Numbered from the stretch's first letter, positions 32,575 through 41,942 are shown. The stretch: 64,000 nucleotides of DNA from Tepidisphaera sp. (GCA_016124375.1 WGNV01000002.1:248001-312000), one strand, 5' to 3'. Notes: generated by a model not told the origin, from the letters alone. Made by a program: numbers and translations.

Positions 32575-33551
32575 TCGCCCAAGGCTTGACGCTCGTTGAC
32601 GCTATTAACGAGGCGTTGTATCAGGAGATGGAGAGGGATAGCCGCGTGGTGTGTCTTGGCGAAGACGTCGGGCTCAATGGCGGCGTGTTCCGCGTGACCG
32701 AAGGCCTGCAGAAGGTGTTCGGGCCCGAGCGGGTGATCGATACGCCCCTGAGCGAGTCGGGGATCATGGGCACGGCCATCGGGCTGGCGATGGCGGGGAT
32801 GAGGCCGATTCCCGAGATTCAGTTCGAGGGGTTTTTGGGCCCGGCGTATGACCAGCTCGTGAATCACGCAGCTCGCTATCGCACGCGGTCGCGCGGGGCG
32901 GTGACGGTGCCGATGGTGGTGCGGGTGCCGGTGGGCGGGGGCATTCACGCGCCGGAACTGCACAGCGACTCGCCCGAGGCGATTTATGCCCACACGCCGG
33001 GGCTCAAGGTGCTCATGCCCGCGACGCCTTATGACGCCAAGGGCCTGCTCTTGAGCGCGATCCGCGACCCGGACCCGGTGGTGTTCTTTGAGCCCAAGCG
33101 GGTGTACCGGTCTTACCGGGAGGAAGTGCCTGAGGGGGACTACACGATTCCGATCGGGCAGGCCAAGGTGCTGGCCGAGGGGACGGACCTGACGCTGGTG
33201 ACGTGGGGGGCGAGTGTGCACCAGTGCAACGACGCGCTGGACACGCTGCCCGAGGACGTGTCGGTGGAGTTGATCGACCTGCGGACGATCGCGCCGCTGG
33301 ATGTCGAGACGATCGTGCAAAGTGTCGAAAAGACGGGGCGGTGCGTGATCGTGCACGAGGCACCCAAGACGGCGGGGTTCGGGGCGGAGATCGCGACGAC
33401 GATTCAGGAGTACTGCTTCTTGCACCTCAAGGCGCCCGTGCAGCGGGTGGCGGGGTTTGACACGGTGATGCCCTACTACAAGCTGGAGCAGCAGTACCTG
33501 CCGGATGCGGCCAAGGTGAGCGAGGCGGTGATGCAGTGCCTGGCGTACTAG
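32553..33551 (+). CDS. pdhB: Thiamine-dependent 2-oxoacid dehydrogenase E1 beta subunit
   Basis: The 332-aa subunit pairs with E1 alpha. Family motifs are VVCLGEDVGLNGGVFRVTEGL, DTPLSESGIMGTAIGLAMAG, EIQFEGFLGPAYDQLVNHAA, HSDSPEAIYAHTPGLKVLMP and the C-terminal VSVELIDLRTIAPLDVETI. ATG 32553 has GGAG seven bases upstream and lies inside the end of the zinc-ribbon gene. Translation is likely coupled from pdhA through the small gene to pdhB. Confidence 0.94.
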   Translation: MPRTEQMIAQGLTLVDAINEALYQEMERDSRVVCLGEDVGLNGGVFRVTEGLQKVFGPERVIDTPLSESGIMGTAIGLAMAGMRPIPEIQFEGFLGPAYDQLVNHAARYRTRSRGAVTVPMVVRVPVGGGIHAPELHSDSPEAIYAHTPGLKVLMPATPYDAKGLLLSAIRDPDPVVFFEPKRVYRSYREEVPEGDYTIPIGQAKVLAEGTDLTLVTWGASVHQCNDALDTLPEDVSVELIDLRTIAPLDVETIVQSVEKTGRCVIVHEAPKTAGFGAEIATTIQEYCFLHLKAPVQRVAGFDTVMPYYKLEQQYLPDAAKVSEAVMQCLAY

Positions 33552-33678
33552 CGGAGTTCACCACAGAGGCGCAGGGAAGAAGCGGAACAGGAGAAGAGCA
33601 AGGAGTGGGATGAGGGGGAGGAGACCGGAGGCGGCGGGCGGGCTCGATGCCTGGATGCCGGATGGCTAGGTGCCTTCT

Positions 33679-36462
33679 TCAAGCGTCCATCTTCTTCGCG
33701 GGCGGTTGCCGTCGCTGCAGCGAGAGGCGCAGCAGCGGGCGGAGGACGATGACCGCGGCCAGGTAGATGCTCGCGACGCCAAGGGCCATGACCAGGCCCA
33801 GGCTGCGCAGGCCCTGGTGGTGCCCCACTGCCCAGAAGTAGCCAAAGCTGCTGCTGGTGGCGAAGGCGCACAGCAAGAGCGCCCGGTCGCTGACGTCCCA
33901 GCCTTGCCAGCCTCGCTCGGGCTCGCGAAGGGCTTCCTTCCAGCGGTGAACGAGGAAGACGCCGTATTCGTGGCCCGCGCCGATGAGGATGGGCAGGCCG
34001 AAGAAGTTGGCGAAGTTCCACGACACGTTGAGCAGGCCCATGATCGCGACCAGCATGGGCAGACCCAGTGCGAGCACGCTGAAGGCCAGCAGCGTCGGCA
34101 CCAGGCGGCGGAAATCGATGAGCACCAGGACGAGGATGAGCGCGAGGGCGAGGCCGGTGGCGGTGTAGAAGGCGCGCTCGATGGCGGCGGTGGTGTGGAA
34201 GATGTCCTGGGCGATGCCGGTGGGCGCGGGGGCGCCGGGGACGGCGGCGATTCGGGCGTCGACCTCGCGCACGAACTGGGCGAGGGCGGCCTGATCCCAG
34301 AGATCGGCTTTGGGGTAGATGTACAACGCAAACGTGCCGTCGGCGGCGACGTAGTGATCTCGCAGGGCGGGGGGCAGGGCTTTCACATCCAGCGGGGGAG
34401 GCGAGAAGCTCGCCAGCGCGGTGCGGAGCTGCGAAACAAAGCCGCCCTGCCAGTCGGAGAGCCGGGCCGATGCGGCCTTGGCGTCGGCGTCGGTGATGGC
34501 GGCGACGGCCTGACGCAGGGCGGCGCCCGCGGCGGCCAGGGTGCTTTGCGTGTCCGGGTCGCCCCCGTTGATTCGGGTGCGGAGCTCGAAGCGCCCCGCG
34601 ATGGCTTCGGCCTTGCGAGAGATATCCGGGAGCAGATCGGGCGTGATGGTGGCGGGCGTTGCCCAGTCAACCCGCGGCAGCTCGGGCTGTCGTGCGGCAA
34701 GCCAGGCCTGGTTGTCGATGGCGTCGAGAAGGCTGTCGGTGCTGGCGACCGTCGACGCGTCGGCGACGGCGCCCCGGCTGCGGCGGAGCACGTCGAGGTC
34801 TTTCGAAAGAACGACGGAGAACCAGGTGTTGAGATGACGCACCAGTTTGACGGATTCCTGATCCGGGGCCTGCAGGGAGATGAGCCCAGGATCGAAGCGT
34901 GAGCGGACGATGTTGGGCGACAGGAGCAAAAGGGCCAGGGCCCAGGCGACCGGGCCAGCGAGGGAGCGCCACAGGGGCACGGGGCTGGAGCTTGGAGTCG
35001 CGGCGGGGGGCAGGGCGGAGGCGAGCGAGGCTTGCTCGGCCTGGATCGCGCGTCGGGCGGGCCACAGGGTGAGAATCGCGGGCACGACGGTGTAGCCGGC
35101 GAGGAGGCAGAGGAAGAGGCCGCCCCCGGCGATGATGCCCAGTTCGGCGGCGCCGCGGAAGTCGGTGACGGCGGAGACCAGGAACGCGCCGGCGGCTCCG
35201 GCGCAGGTGATGTTGATGGGAGGGCCGATGCGGTGGAAGACGTTGTGCCAGAGGAGGCGGGGGTCGGTGTGGATAGCCGCCTCGTGACGGTAGCGGGAGA
35301 CGACCTGGATGAGGTAGTCGACGCCGATGCCGATGAGGGCAAGCAGGAAGACCATGGAGAGCAGGTTGAGTTCGCCGACGCTGAGGGTCGCCCAGCCGAA
35401 GGTGAGGCCGATGCCAACGCCCAGGCCGATCTCGGTGACCAACGCGAGCCAGACGCTGCGCAGGAGCAGCACGAGACCGATGAAGACGGTGGTGAGGGCG
35501 AGGATCTCGGAGACGCGTGCGTCTTTGTCGGTGGTGCGAAGTTCGTCACCCTCAAGGGCCGGGCGGCCGGTGACGCCGGCGAGGAAGCCGGGGTGCGAGC
35601 TGGTGGCGGCGGCGACCTGGGCGCGGATGGCGTCCAACGCGTCGGCGAGCGCGGTCATCGATGTGAAATCGCGGAGGGGGTAGATCCGCACGAGGAGGAC
35701 GTGACGCTGCGGGTCGGCCTGGTCTTTGACGTAGTAGTAGCCCAGGCGTGAGGGATCGGAGGCGTCGAGGCGAGCGAGGTCGGGCAGGGCGTCACCGGGC
35801 TTGAGCGAGAGCGTGGGCTGTTGGAGGGCTCGGGTCCAGGAGTCGGCGAGCAGGGTGAGAAAGCGGGCGGTGTCGGCGTCGGCGGGGGCGAGGGCCATCG
35901 CGCCCAGAAATCGCTGCATGGGCGTCTGGCCGAGCAGGGCGGTGGCGGGGCTGGGTGCTTCCCCCCAAAGCCTGGCGAGGGGCACGAATCGCTTGCCCTC
36001 TTCGAAGGCCGCGTGCACGCGCTGGGGGGAATCAAAGACCAGGCCCTGCGGGCCCAGCGCATCGGCGGGCACGCGATGATCGACCTCGCGGACGAAGCGG
36101 GTGAGCCCTCGGCAGCGCGACGCGATGTCGTCGGCGATGGCGGCCCACTGGTCGGTCGTGGGCTGGGCCTGTTCGTCGGCGGCGCGGACGATGACGTAGA
36201 TCGCCTCGTTCTCGGGAAACTTGCGGATGAAATCGAGGTAGTCGCGGAAGAAGGGAACTTTTTCGGAGAACTGCTTGTTCTGATCGGTGGAGATCTCGAG
36301 CTTGGCACTGGCGAGCAGCGCGCACAGCGCGACGAGCACGCCGGCCAGGGCGAGCGTCGTCCGGGGGCGCGTGACGCAGAAGGCGACGACGCGCTGCATG
36401 AGGCGCTGCACGGGCCCGGCGGCGTGCCGGGAGGGATGAACTGGATCGCCCGGTCCGGTCAT
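33679..36462 (-). CDS. hpnN: MMPL/RND-family hopanoid transporter
   Basis: This 927-aa inner-membrane exporter has two repeats, each with one leading helix, a large periplasmic domain and a five-helix bundle. The first helix is near 31-50. The bundles are around ILALTTVFIGLVLLLRSVW and LALALILVLVLIDFRRLVPT. GIGVDYLIQVVSRYRHE and GAGHEYGVFLVHRWKE are the conserved RND helix-4 motifs of MMPL proteins. In other bacteria HpnN moves hopanoids to the outer membrane. Here it follows the HpnO-type gene by 64 nt in a hopanoid cluster, which supports the name. ATG 36462 is chosen because the longer frame overlaps the upstream gene. Confidence 0.82.
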   Translation of the reverse strand: MTGPGDPVHPSRHAAGPVQRLMQRVVAFCVTRPRTTLALAGVLVALCALLASAKLEISTDQNKQFSEKVPFFRDYLDFIRKFPENEAIYVIVRAADEQAQPTTDQWAAIADDIASRCRGLTRFVREVDHRVPADALGPQGLVFDSPQRVHAAFEEGKRFVPLARLWGEAPSPATALLGQTPMQRFLGAMALAPADADTARFLTLLADSWTRALQQPTLSLKPGDALPDLARLDASDPSRLGYYYVKDQADPQRHVLLVRIYPLRDFTSMTALADALDAIRAQVAAATSSHPGFLAGVTGRPALEGDELRTTDKDARVSEILALTTVFIGLVLLLRSVWLALVTEIGLGVGIGLTFGWATLSVGELNLLSMVFLLALIGIGVDYLIQVVSRYRHEAAIHTDPRLLWHNVFHRIGPPINITCAGAAGAFLVSAVTDFRGAAELGIIAGGGLFLCLLAGYTVVPAILTLWPARRAIQAEQASLASALPPAATPSSSPVPLWRSLAGPVAWALALLLLSPNIVRSRFDPGLISLQAPDQESVKLVRHLNTWFSVVLSKDLDVLRRSRGAVADASTVASTDSLLDAIDNQAWLAARQPELPRVDWATPATITPDLLPDISRKAEAIAGRFELRTRINGGDPDTQSTLAAAGAALRQAVAAITDADAKAASARLSDWQGGFVSQLRTALASFSPPPLDVKALPPALRDHYVAADGTFALYIYPKADLWDQAALAQFVREVDARIAAVPGAPAPTGIAQDIFHTTAAIERAFYTATGLALALILVLVLIDFRRLVPTLLAFSVLALGLPMLVAIMGLLNVSWNFANFFGLPILIGAGHEYGVFLVHRWKEALREPERGWQGWDVSDRALLLCAFATSSSFGYFWAVGHHQGLRSLGLVMALGVASIYLAAVIVLRPLLRLSLQRRQPPAKKMDA

Positions 36463-36526
36463 CGGGCGATGGGTCCGTGGATGGGGTTTCTGGACGCGGG
36501 AAGCACCGGCATTGCGATGCGCCCGC

Positions 36527-37960
36527 TCAAGCCTTGAGCGTCCGCTTGGCCAGGCCGAAGACGGTGTCCCACGCCGTGCCCGGGATGCGCATGGTGTCGG
36601 CCAGCACTTCTTCCATGGCCTTGAGGAAGTAGTCGATGTCGTCGCGGGTGCTGACAAGGGCGGGGAGGAACTTGATGACCTCGGTGTGGTAGCCGGCGAC
36701 CTGGGTCAGGATGCGGTGCTTTTCCATCAGTGGGATGACGACCATCTGGCCGAAGACGCCGAAGTTGAGAGTGTGGAGCATGTCCCACGCGGCCTTGAGC
36801 TTGAGGCCTTCCTTGGGGCGGTGGAAGTCGATGCCGAACATGAGGCCCTTGCCGCGGACTTCCTTGACGAAGGGGCAGGACTCGCCGATCTTGGCCAGGC
36901 GGCTCTGGGCGTAGGCGCCCAGGGTGGCGGCGTTCTCGACGATCTTTTCGTCCTCGATCACGTGGAGCGTGGCGAGGGCGGCGACCATGGCCATGTCGTT
37001 CTGGCCGAAGGTGCTGCTGTGCACCACGCAGCGTTCGAGCGAGTTGAAGACGGTTTCGAGAATCTTGGGGCGACAGACCACGGCCCCCACCGGCACAAAG
37101 CCACCCGAAAGGGCCTTGGAGACGCAAACGATGTCGGGCTCGACGTTGGGCCAGTGCTGGAAGCAGAACCACTTGCCGGTGCGGGCCATGCCGCTCTGGA
37201 TTTCGTCGACGATGAGCAGGGCGCCGTGCTTGCGGCAGAGGCGCTGGGCTTCTTCGAGGTAGCCGTCGGCGACGACTTCGCAGGTCTTGCCCTGCACGGG
37301 CTCGACGATGAAGGCGGCGACGTCGCGCTTGGCGAGGGCCTGCTCGAGGGCGGCGAGATCGTTGAAGGGGATGCAGCGGGTGTCGGGGAGGAGGTTGCCG
37401 AAGCGTTCTTTGAAAAAGTTGGCGCCGTTGACGGAGAGGGAGCCGTTGGTGAGGCCATGGAAGGCGTGGTCGCAGTAGACCAGCGCGTTGCGGCCGGTGT
37501 TGCAGCGCGCGAACTTGATGGCGGCTTCGACGGCTTCGGTGCCGCTGTTGGTGAAGAAGACGCGGGAGAGGGATTCGTGGGTGACGCTGGTGAGTTTTTC
37601 GGCGACGAGTCCGCTGAGGAGGGAGCAGTTCATGCGGACGAGATTGGGCTGGTCCATGTCCATGTACTGGCGGATCATGGATTTGACCTTGGGGTGATTG
37701 CGCCCGAGGGCGAAGACGCCCCAGCCGGTGAGGAAGTCGATGTACTTGTTGCCCGCGTCGTCCCAGAGGTAGCCCGCCTCGGCCCGGGCGTAGTGCTTGT
37801 CGAAGCCGATGGCCTTGAGCATCTTGACGAAGGAGTTGTTCACGTGGTCGGCGTGAAGGCCGTACTCGCGGCCTTCGTGCTGGGCGAGCCAACCGGCGAA
37901 ATCGTCGAACGGCGAAGGGGGCACCGCGGCCGGCATCTCGGTCGCATGAATCTGCGTCAC
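36527..37960 (-). CDS. hpnO: Class III aminotransferase, HpnO type
   Basis: This 477-aa PLP enzyme has the phosphate-binding FTNSGTEAVEAAIKFAR, VDEIQSG with Asp 252, and the Schiff-base lysine in VCVSKALSGGFVPVGAV at 282. Sequence alone resembles ornithine/acetylornithine aminotransferases. The position, divergent from squalene-hopene cyclase and upstream of the HpnN-type gene, points to HpnO, which makes 35-aminobacteriohopanetriol from ribosylhopane. If so, the organism can make amino-hopanoids. Assignment rests on context as well as family. A 190-nt divergent promoter region with a perfect palindrome separates it from shc. Confidence 0.83.
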   Translation of the reverse strand: MTQIHATEMPAAVPPSPFDDFAGWLAQHEGREYGLHADHVNNSFVKMLKAIGFDKHYARAEAGYLWDDAGNKYIDFLTGWGVFALGRNHPKVKSMIRQYMDMDQPNLVRMNCSLLSGLVAEKLTSVTHESLSRVFFTNSGTEAVEAAIKFARCNTGRNALVYCDHAFHGLTNGSLSVNGANFFKERFGNLLPDTRCIPFNDLAALEQALAKRDVAAFIVEPVQGKTCEVVADGYLEEAQRLCRKHGALLIVDEIQSGMARTGKWFCFQHWPNVEPDIVCVSKALSGGFVPVGAVVCRPKILETVFNSLERCVVHSSTFGQNDMAMVAALATLHVIEDEKIVENAATLGAYAQSRLAKIGESCPFVKEVRGKGLMFGIDFHRPKEGLKLKAAWDMLHTLNFGVFGQMVVIPLMEKHRILTQVAGYHTEVIKFLPALVSTRDDIDYFLKAMEEVLADTMRIPGTAWDTVFGLAKRTLKA

Positions 37961-38069
37961 GAATCCTCCTCTTCAGACCCGGGCCGCCCGGGTACAAACG
38001 CTGGTCGGCGGGGTCGCACTTTCTTCGGGGTCGCTGGCCCGTCACACCGTCGCGGCCTGGGCCCCGGGG

Positions 38070-38092
38070 CGACGGATCTGACAGATCCGTCG
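38070..38092. promoter_or_regulatory. Perfect 10-bp palindrome between hpnO and shc (possible operator)
   Basis: CGACGGATCT-GAC-AGATCCGTCG sits in the divergent promoter region, 109 nt before hpnO and 58 nt before shc. Its symmetry and position suit a dimeric repressor controlling both genes. It could also form an RNA hairpin in the shc leader. No T-run follows. Confidence 0.5.
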
Positions 38093-38150
38093 GCCTCTAG
38101 GGCCTTGATTGTAGAAGGTTTGCAGGCACAAACCTACTGTCCGGTTCGCC

Positions 38151-40412
38151 ATGTCAAGTATCCTCTCGACCGAGCCCGCCCAGATCTCGATCGGACAATC
38201 CTCTGTGCCGGAGCGGGTGGAAGCCGCGCTGGCGGGGGCGGTCGAATCTCTGCTGAACAAACTCCGCACCGACGAAACGTTGCAGGCCCCTGGGCAGGAC
38301 GGAACACCGTTGCACTGGTGCGCCGAGCTCGAGGGCGACTCGATCCTGAGCAGTGAATATCTGCTGATGAAGCTGATTCTGGGGCAGGAGAACGACCCCG
38401 AGCCCGACCAGCGTGAGACGCGGCCTCCGGCGGTGAGTTCCCTGGACGGGCGGCGACACCGGGCCAAGGGCGTGGGCCGGCCGACGCTGTTGCGGATCGC
38501 GAACCACCTGCGGCTGGTGCAGCGGGAGGACGGCACCTGGGGGCAATATCCGGGGTCGCCGCCGGATGTGTCGGCGTGCGTCAAGGCGTATCTGGCGTTG
38601 AAGGCCTTTGGTGATTCGCCCGACGCGCCGCATATGCGCAAGGCCCGGGCGCGGATCCTGGATCTGGGCGGCGCGGACCAGTGCAACACCTTCAGCATGT
38701 TCTACCTGGCGTGCCTGGGGTGCGTCAGTTGGGATGCGTGCCCGGCGATTCCGCCTGAGATCGTGCTGCTGCCTCGCTGGTCGCCTTTTCATCTGGACAA
38801 GGTGGCGGCGTGGACGCGGACGATGATTCTGCCGCTGGCGATCTGCTCGGCGCTGCGGCCGGTGAGGCCCTTGCCTCGGGAGCAGATGATCGACGAGCTG
38901 TTTGTGGACCCCGCAAACCAGAGGCGGCTGAACCAGCGCTGGCGGCGCGACGAGCCGGTGTGCTGGAAGAACTTTTTTCTGGTGTGCGACCGGGTGCTGA
39001 AGTTCGTGCAGCGTCACGGGCTCTCGCCCCTGCGGGCAAGGGCCCTGCGCGAGGCGGAGGCGTGGATTGTTGATCGCGTCAGGCCCGAGACGACCGAGGG
39101 GCTTGGGGCGATCTTTCCACCCATGGTGTACCTGCAGATCGCGTTTCAGAAACTCGGCTACACGCGGACGCACCCGCTGATTCAGCGGGCCGAGCGCGAC
39201 CTGGATGACTTCATCATCGAAGAACCCCACGCCGATCCGCGGCTGGACCACGTGCGACTGCAGCCCTGCTTCAGCCCGGTGTGGGACACGGGGATCGCGA
39301 TGTACGCCCTGACCGAGGCGGGCCTGACAGCGGGGAACAATCCGAAGGTGGCGCGGGCGTGCGATTGGCTGATCGCGCGGCAGGTGCGGATGACCGGGGA
39401 CTGGGTGCGGAACCTGCGGCCCGCGGACCGGGGGATTCGGCTGGGGCACGACGGGCCCGACGGAGCGACGGCGTGGGCGTTCGAGTATTCGAACGAGTGG
39501 TACCCGGATGTCGATGACACGGCGATGATCGCCAAGGCGTTGATGCGGGCGGGAGATCGGGCCGGCGAACAGGCGAACACGCGAGCCGCGGCCAAGGCGT
39601 TTCGGTGGATCGTCGCGATGCAGAACGAGGACGGAGGCTGGGCGGCCTTCGACAAGACCAAAGATCGCCCGTGGATGGAAGCGATTCCGTTCGCGGATCA
39701 CAACGCGATGCAGGACCCCTCGTGCGCCGACATCACGGGGCGCACGATCGAATCGCTGATCACCTGCGGCATGAGCCCAGACCATCCGGCGATCCAGAAG
39801 GCGGTCGCGTACCTGCTGGCCAAACAGGAGCCCGAGGGGTGCTGGTGGGGCCGGTGGGGCTGCAACTACATCTACGGATCGTGGCAGGCCCTGGGGGGGC
39901 TTACATACGCGGGGCTCGACAAAGACCATCCGGCGATCCGAAGGGCGATCGCGTGGGTGAAGAGTGTGCAAAATGAAGACGGGGGCTTTGGCGAATCCGC
40001 CAATAGCTACCTGGATCGCTCGCTGATGGGCAAGGGACCCAGCACGGCGTCGCAGACGGCGTGGGGGCTGGCGTGTCTGCTGTACGCGTGCGAGGCGACG
40101 GACCCGGCGGTGGCGCGGGCGGCGGCGTGGCTGTGCGATCATCAGCTGAGCACGGACAAGCCGGCGTTTGAAGCCGCCCGGCTTGCGAAGGCGGACGCCA
40201 TGTCTCCCGGGACGGAGACGCTGGCGCAGACGGACTTTGTGCACGACAAGGCGGGCGGGTGGAGCGAGCACTACTTCACCGGCACGGGCTTTCCGAAGGT
40301 GTTTTACCTGCGGTACAACTACTACCGGCACTACTTTCCGGTCATGAGCCTGGCGAGGTATCTCCGGATATCGCGGGGCGGAAACGTGCGCGGCCTTTCG
40401 CGTGACGCCTGA
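38151..40412 (+). CDS. shc: Squalene-hopene cyclase
   Basis: The 753-aa enzyme cyclises squalene to hopene or hopanol in one step. The catalytic acid motif DVDDTAM is at 453-459. QW repeats stabilise the alpha-barrel: QREDGTWGQYPG, QNEDGGWAAFD, QEPEGCWWGRWGCNYIYGSW and QNEDGGFGES. The length is somewhat above the usual 630-720 because of an N-terminal extension of about 110 residues (1-110, with GRRHRAKGVGR). No signal peptide is present; the enzyme is a monotopic membrane protein. Squalene-forming genes (hpnCDE or sqs) are not in the window. Confidence 0.95.
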   Translation: MSSILSTEPAQISIGQSSVPERVEAALAGAVESLLNKLRTDETLQAPGQDGTPLHWCAELEGDSILSSEYLLMKLILGQENDPEPDQRETRPPAVSSLDGRRHRAKGVGRPTLLRIANHLRLVQREDGTWGQYPGSPPDVSACVKAYLALKAFGDSPDAPHMRKARARILDLGGADQCNTFSMFYLACLGCVSWDACPAIPPEIVLLPRWSPFHLDKVAAWTRTMILPLAICSALRPVRPLPREQMIDELFVDPANQRRLNQRWRRDEPVCWKNFFLVCDRVLKFVQRHGLSPLRARALREAEAWIVDRVRPETTEGLGAIFPPMVYLQIAFQKLGYTRTHPLIQRAERDLDDFIIEEPHADPRLDHVRLQPCFSPVWDTGIAMYALTEAGLTAGNNPKVARACDWLIARQVRMTGDWVRNLRPADRGIRLGHDGPDGATAWAFEYSNEWYPDVDDTAMIAKALMRAGDRAGEQANTRAAAKAFRWIVAMQNEDGGWAAFDKTKDRPWMEAIPFADHNAMQDPSCADITGRTIESLITCGMSPDHPAIQKAVAYLLAKQEPEGCWWGRWGCNYIYGSWQALGGLTYAGLDKDHPAIRRAIAWVKSVQNEDGGFGESANSYLDRSLMGKGPSTASQTAWGLACLLYACEATDPAVARAAAWLCDHQLSTDKPAFEAARLAKADAMSPGTETLAQTDFVHDKAGGWSEHYFTGTGFPKVFYLRYNYYRHYFPVMSLARYLRISRGGNVRGLSRDA

Positions 40413-40508
40413 AGCGGGGGCGGCATCCGAGAACGGGTCGGACCGGGTGAACAGTGCCCTCGCGGGGCTTGAGCTGCGCAGGGGCAACATCGATATGGTC
40501 GGAAAGCC

Positions 40509-41432
40509 ATGATTGATCTCGCAGGCAAACCCATCGCCATCACCGGCGCGTCAAGCGGGATTGGAGCCGCGACGGCGATCGCGTGCGCGGCGGCGGGCAT
40601 GCCGGTGGTGCTGGGGGCGCGGCGGGCGGACAAACTGCAGCGGGTGGTGGACGTGATCCGGGGCGCCGGGGGAAAGGCGCTGCCGGTCGTGATGGATGTG
40701 TGCACGCCGGGGGACAATCAGCGGCTGATCGACGCGTGCGTCGGCGAGTTTGGCGGCGTCTACAGCGTGTATGCCAACGCGGGCTATGGCGAAGAAGCGC
40801 CGGTAATGAGCATGAGCGAGGGGCAGATCCGCGAGATGTTCGAGACGAACTTCTTCGGGACGGTGTCGCTGGTGCGGGCGGCGGTGCCGGTGCTGGAGAA
40901 GAACGAGCCGGGGCCGGGCGGCGTGCGTGGGCACGTGCTGATCTGCTCGTCGTGCCTGGGCAAGATGTGGGTGCCCTACTACAGCGTGTACTCGGCGACG
41001 AAGGCGGCGCAGAATCACATCGGGCGGGCGATGAACATCGAGCTGCGGGAGCGGGGCGTGCGGGTGTCGACGGTGCACCCGATCGGGACGCGGACGGAGT
41101 TCTTCGAGCAGGCGGCGGCGAGGTCGAAGGGGGATCGGCCGCTGACGCTGCACACGCATGACTCATTCCTCGAGCCCGCGGAGCTGGTGGCGAGCAGAAC
41201 GGTGGCGTGCCTGCGGCGGCCCAGGCCCGAGGTGTGGACGAGCATGAACGGGGTGGTAGTGAGGCTGGGGATGGGCCTGGCAAACGTGATGCCGCGGATC
41301 AGCGACATCGCGATGCGGGCGCTGATCTCAAGGCGCGAGCGGGGCCGAGCGCGTGCCGGTGAAACCTCGCGGAGCGTAGAAGTCGGGCATGACGCGACGA
41401 ACGGGCCCGAGCGGGCACGCTCGTCGAACTAG
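40509..41432 (+). CDS. Short-chain dehydrogenase/reductase in the hopanoid cluster
   Basis: This 307-aa SDR has the cofactor motif GASSGIG at 13-19, NAG, the catalytic Ser in VLICSSCLG and YSATK with Tyr and Lys. An Arg pair after the second strand (GARRADK) suggests NADPH preference. The C-terminus has a roughly 40-residue Arg-rich extension of low complexity. It begins 96 nt after shc on the same strand and lies between shc and hpnH. The reduction that turns ribosylhopane into bacteriohopanetetrol has no assigned enzyme in the known pathway, so this SDR is a candidate by position; that is inference. Confidence 0.85.
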   Translation: MIDLAGKPIAITGASSGIGAATAIACAAAGMPVVLGARRADKLQRVVDVIRGAGGKALPVVMDVCTPGDNQRLIDACVGEFGGVYSVYANAGYGEEAPVMSMSEGQIREMFETNFFGTVSLVRAAVPVLEKNEPGPGGVRGHVLICSSCLGKMWVPYYSVYSATKAAQNHIGRAMNIELRERGVRVSTVHPIGTRTEFFEQAAARSKGDRPLTLHTHDSFLEPAELVASRTVACLRRPRPEVWTSMNGVVVRLGMGLANVMPRISDIAMRALISRRERGRARAGETSRSVEVGHDATNGPERARSSN

Positions 41433-41830
41433 TCGAGCTTCTCGGATTCGATCGAGGCTTTCTCGCCCGCGGCTTTCTTTTCGAAGTAGCGCTTGATCCA
41501 GTTCTCGAAGGTCTTGCCCGCGGCGGTGTCCTTGCCAGTGAAGGTCAGGCCCGTGATGTCGGCGTAGCTGACGGAAATTTTCTCGTCGCGGTCTTTGGGG
41601 TAGAGGTGGACCGTGCTGGCGGCGAGGGTGGCGGCGGGGCGGCGGTCGAAGAGGTAGCCCTCGAGCGTCGAGCCATTGCGAAGGGCGAGGGTGATGTCGC
41701 CCCGGTAGTCGAAGGCGTGGTCGAGGGCGGAGCGAAGGTCGGCCTCGGTGGCGAGGGCGGGCGAGGTGCCCTCGATGATGGCCTTGGCGTGGGTGGCGGC
41801 GGAGCCGTTGGCTTTGACTTCTTGGGGCAT
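41429..41830 (-). CDS. Conserved-looking small protein of unknown function
   Basis: This 133-aa protein starts at MPQEVKANGSAATHAKA; ATG 41857 is an alternative. The core LRSALDHAFDYRGDITLALR and EGYLFDRR, then SVSYADITGLTFTGKDTAAGK, looks like a small beta-strand fold (SH3- or Sm-like) followed by a charged helix. No signal peptide or membrane segment is seen. It overlaps the convergent SDR end by four bases and lies upstream of hpnH on the same strand, 126 nt away with a dispersed repeat between. I think relatives occur in other planctomycetes, but cannot name a function. Confidence 0.65.
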   Translation of the reverse strand: MPQEVKANGSAATHAKAIIEGTSPALATEADLRSALDHAFDYRGDITLALRNGSTLEGYLFDRRPAATLAASTVHLYPKDRDEKISVSYADITGLTFTGKDTAAGKTFENWIKRYFEKKAAGEKASIESEKLD

Positions 41831-41914
41831 GGGGCGGGGATCCGGTGTCGGGGGCAAGCAAGGCGGGCGCGATTCGGCGCGAGGTCTGAAGCGACGGGGC
41901 CAGTCGAACGTTGC

Positions 41915-41942
41915 GGAGACCCTCGCTGTCGCTTCGGGCTCG
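41915..41942. repeat. 28-nt dispersed repeat before hpnH end
   Basis: This fourth copy of the GAGACCCTCGCT..CGCTTCGGGCTCGT element differs from the others only in the middle (GCTGTCGC rather than GCTGGCGC). It lies 14 nt after the hpnH stop on hpnH's strand. Confidence 0.85.

Noticed and set aside
33552..33678. Possible dispersed repeat containing CACCACAGAGGCGCAGGGAA
   Set aside because: It looks like a repeat I recall from other planctomycete genomes, but only one copy is visible here, so it cannot be supported from this window.
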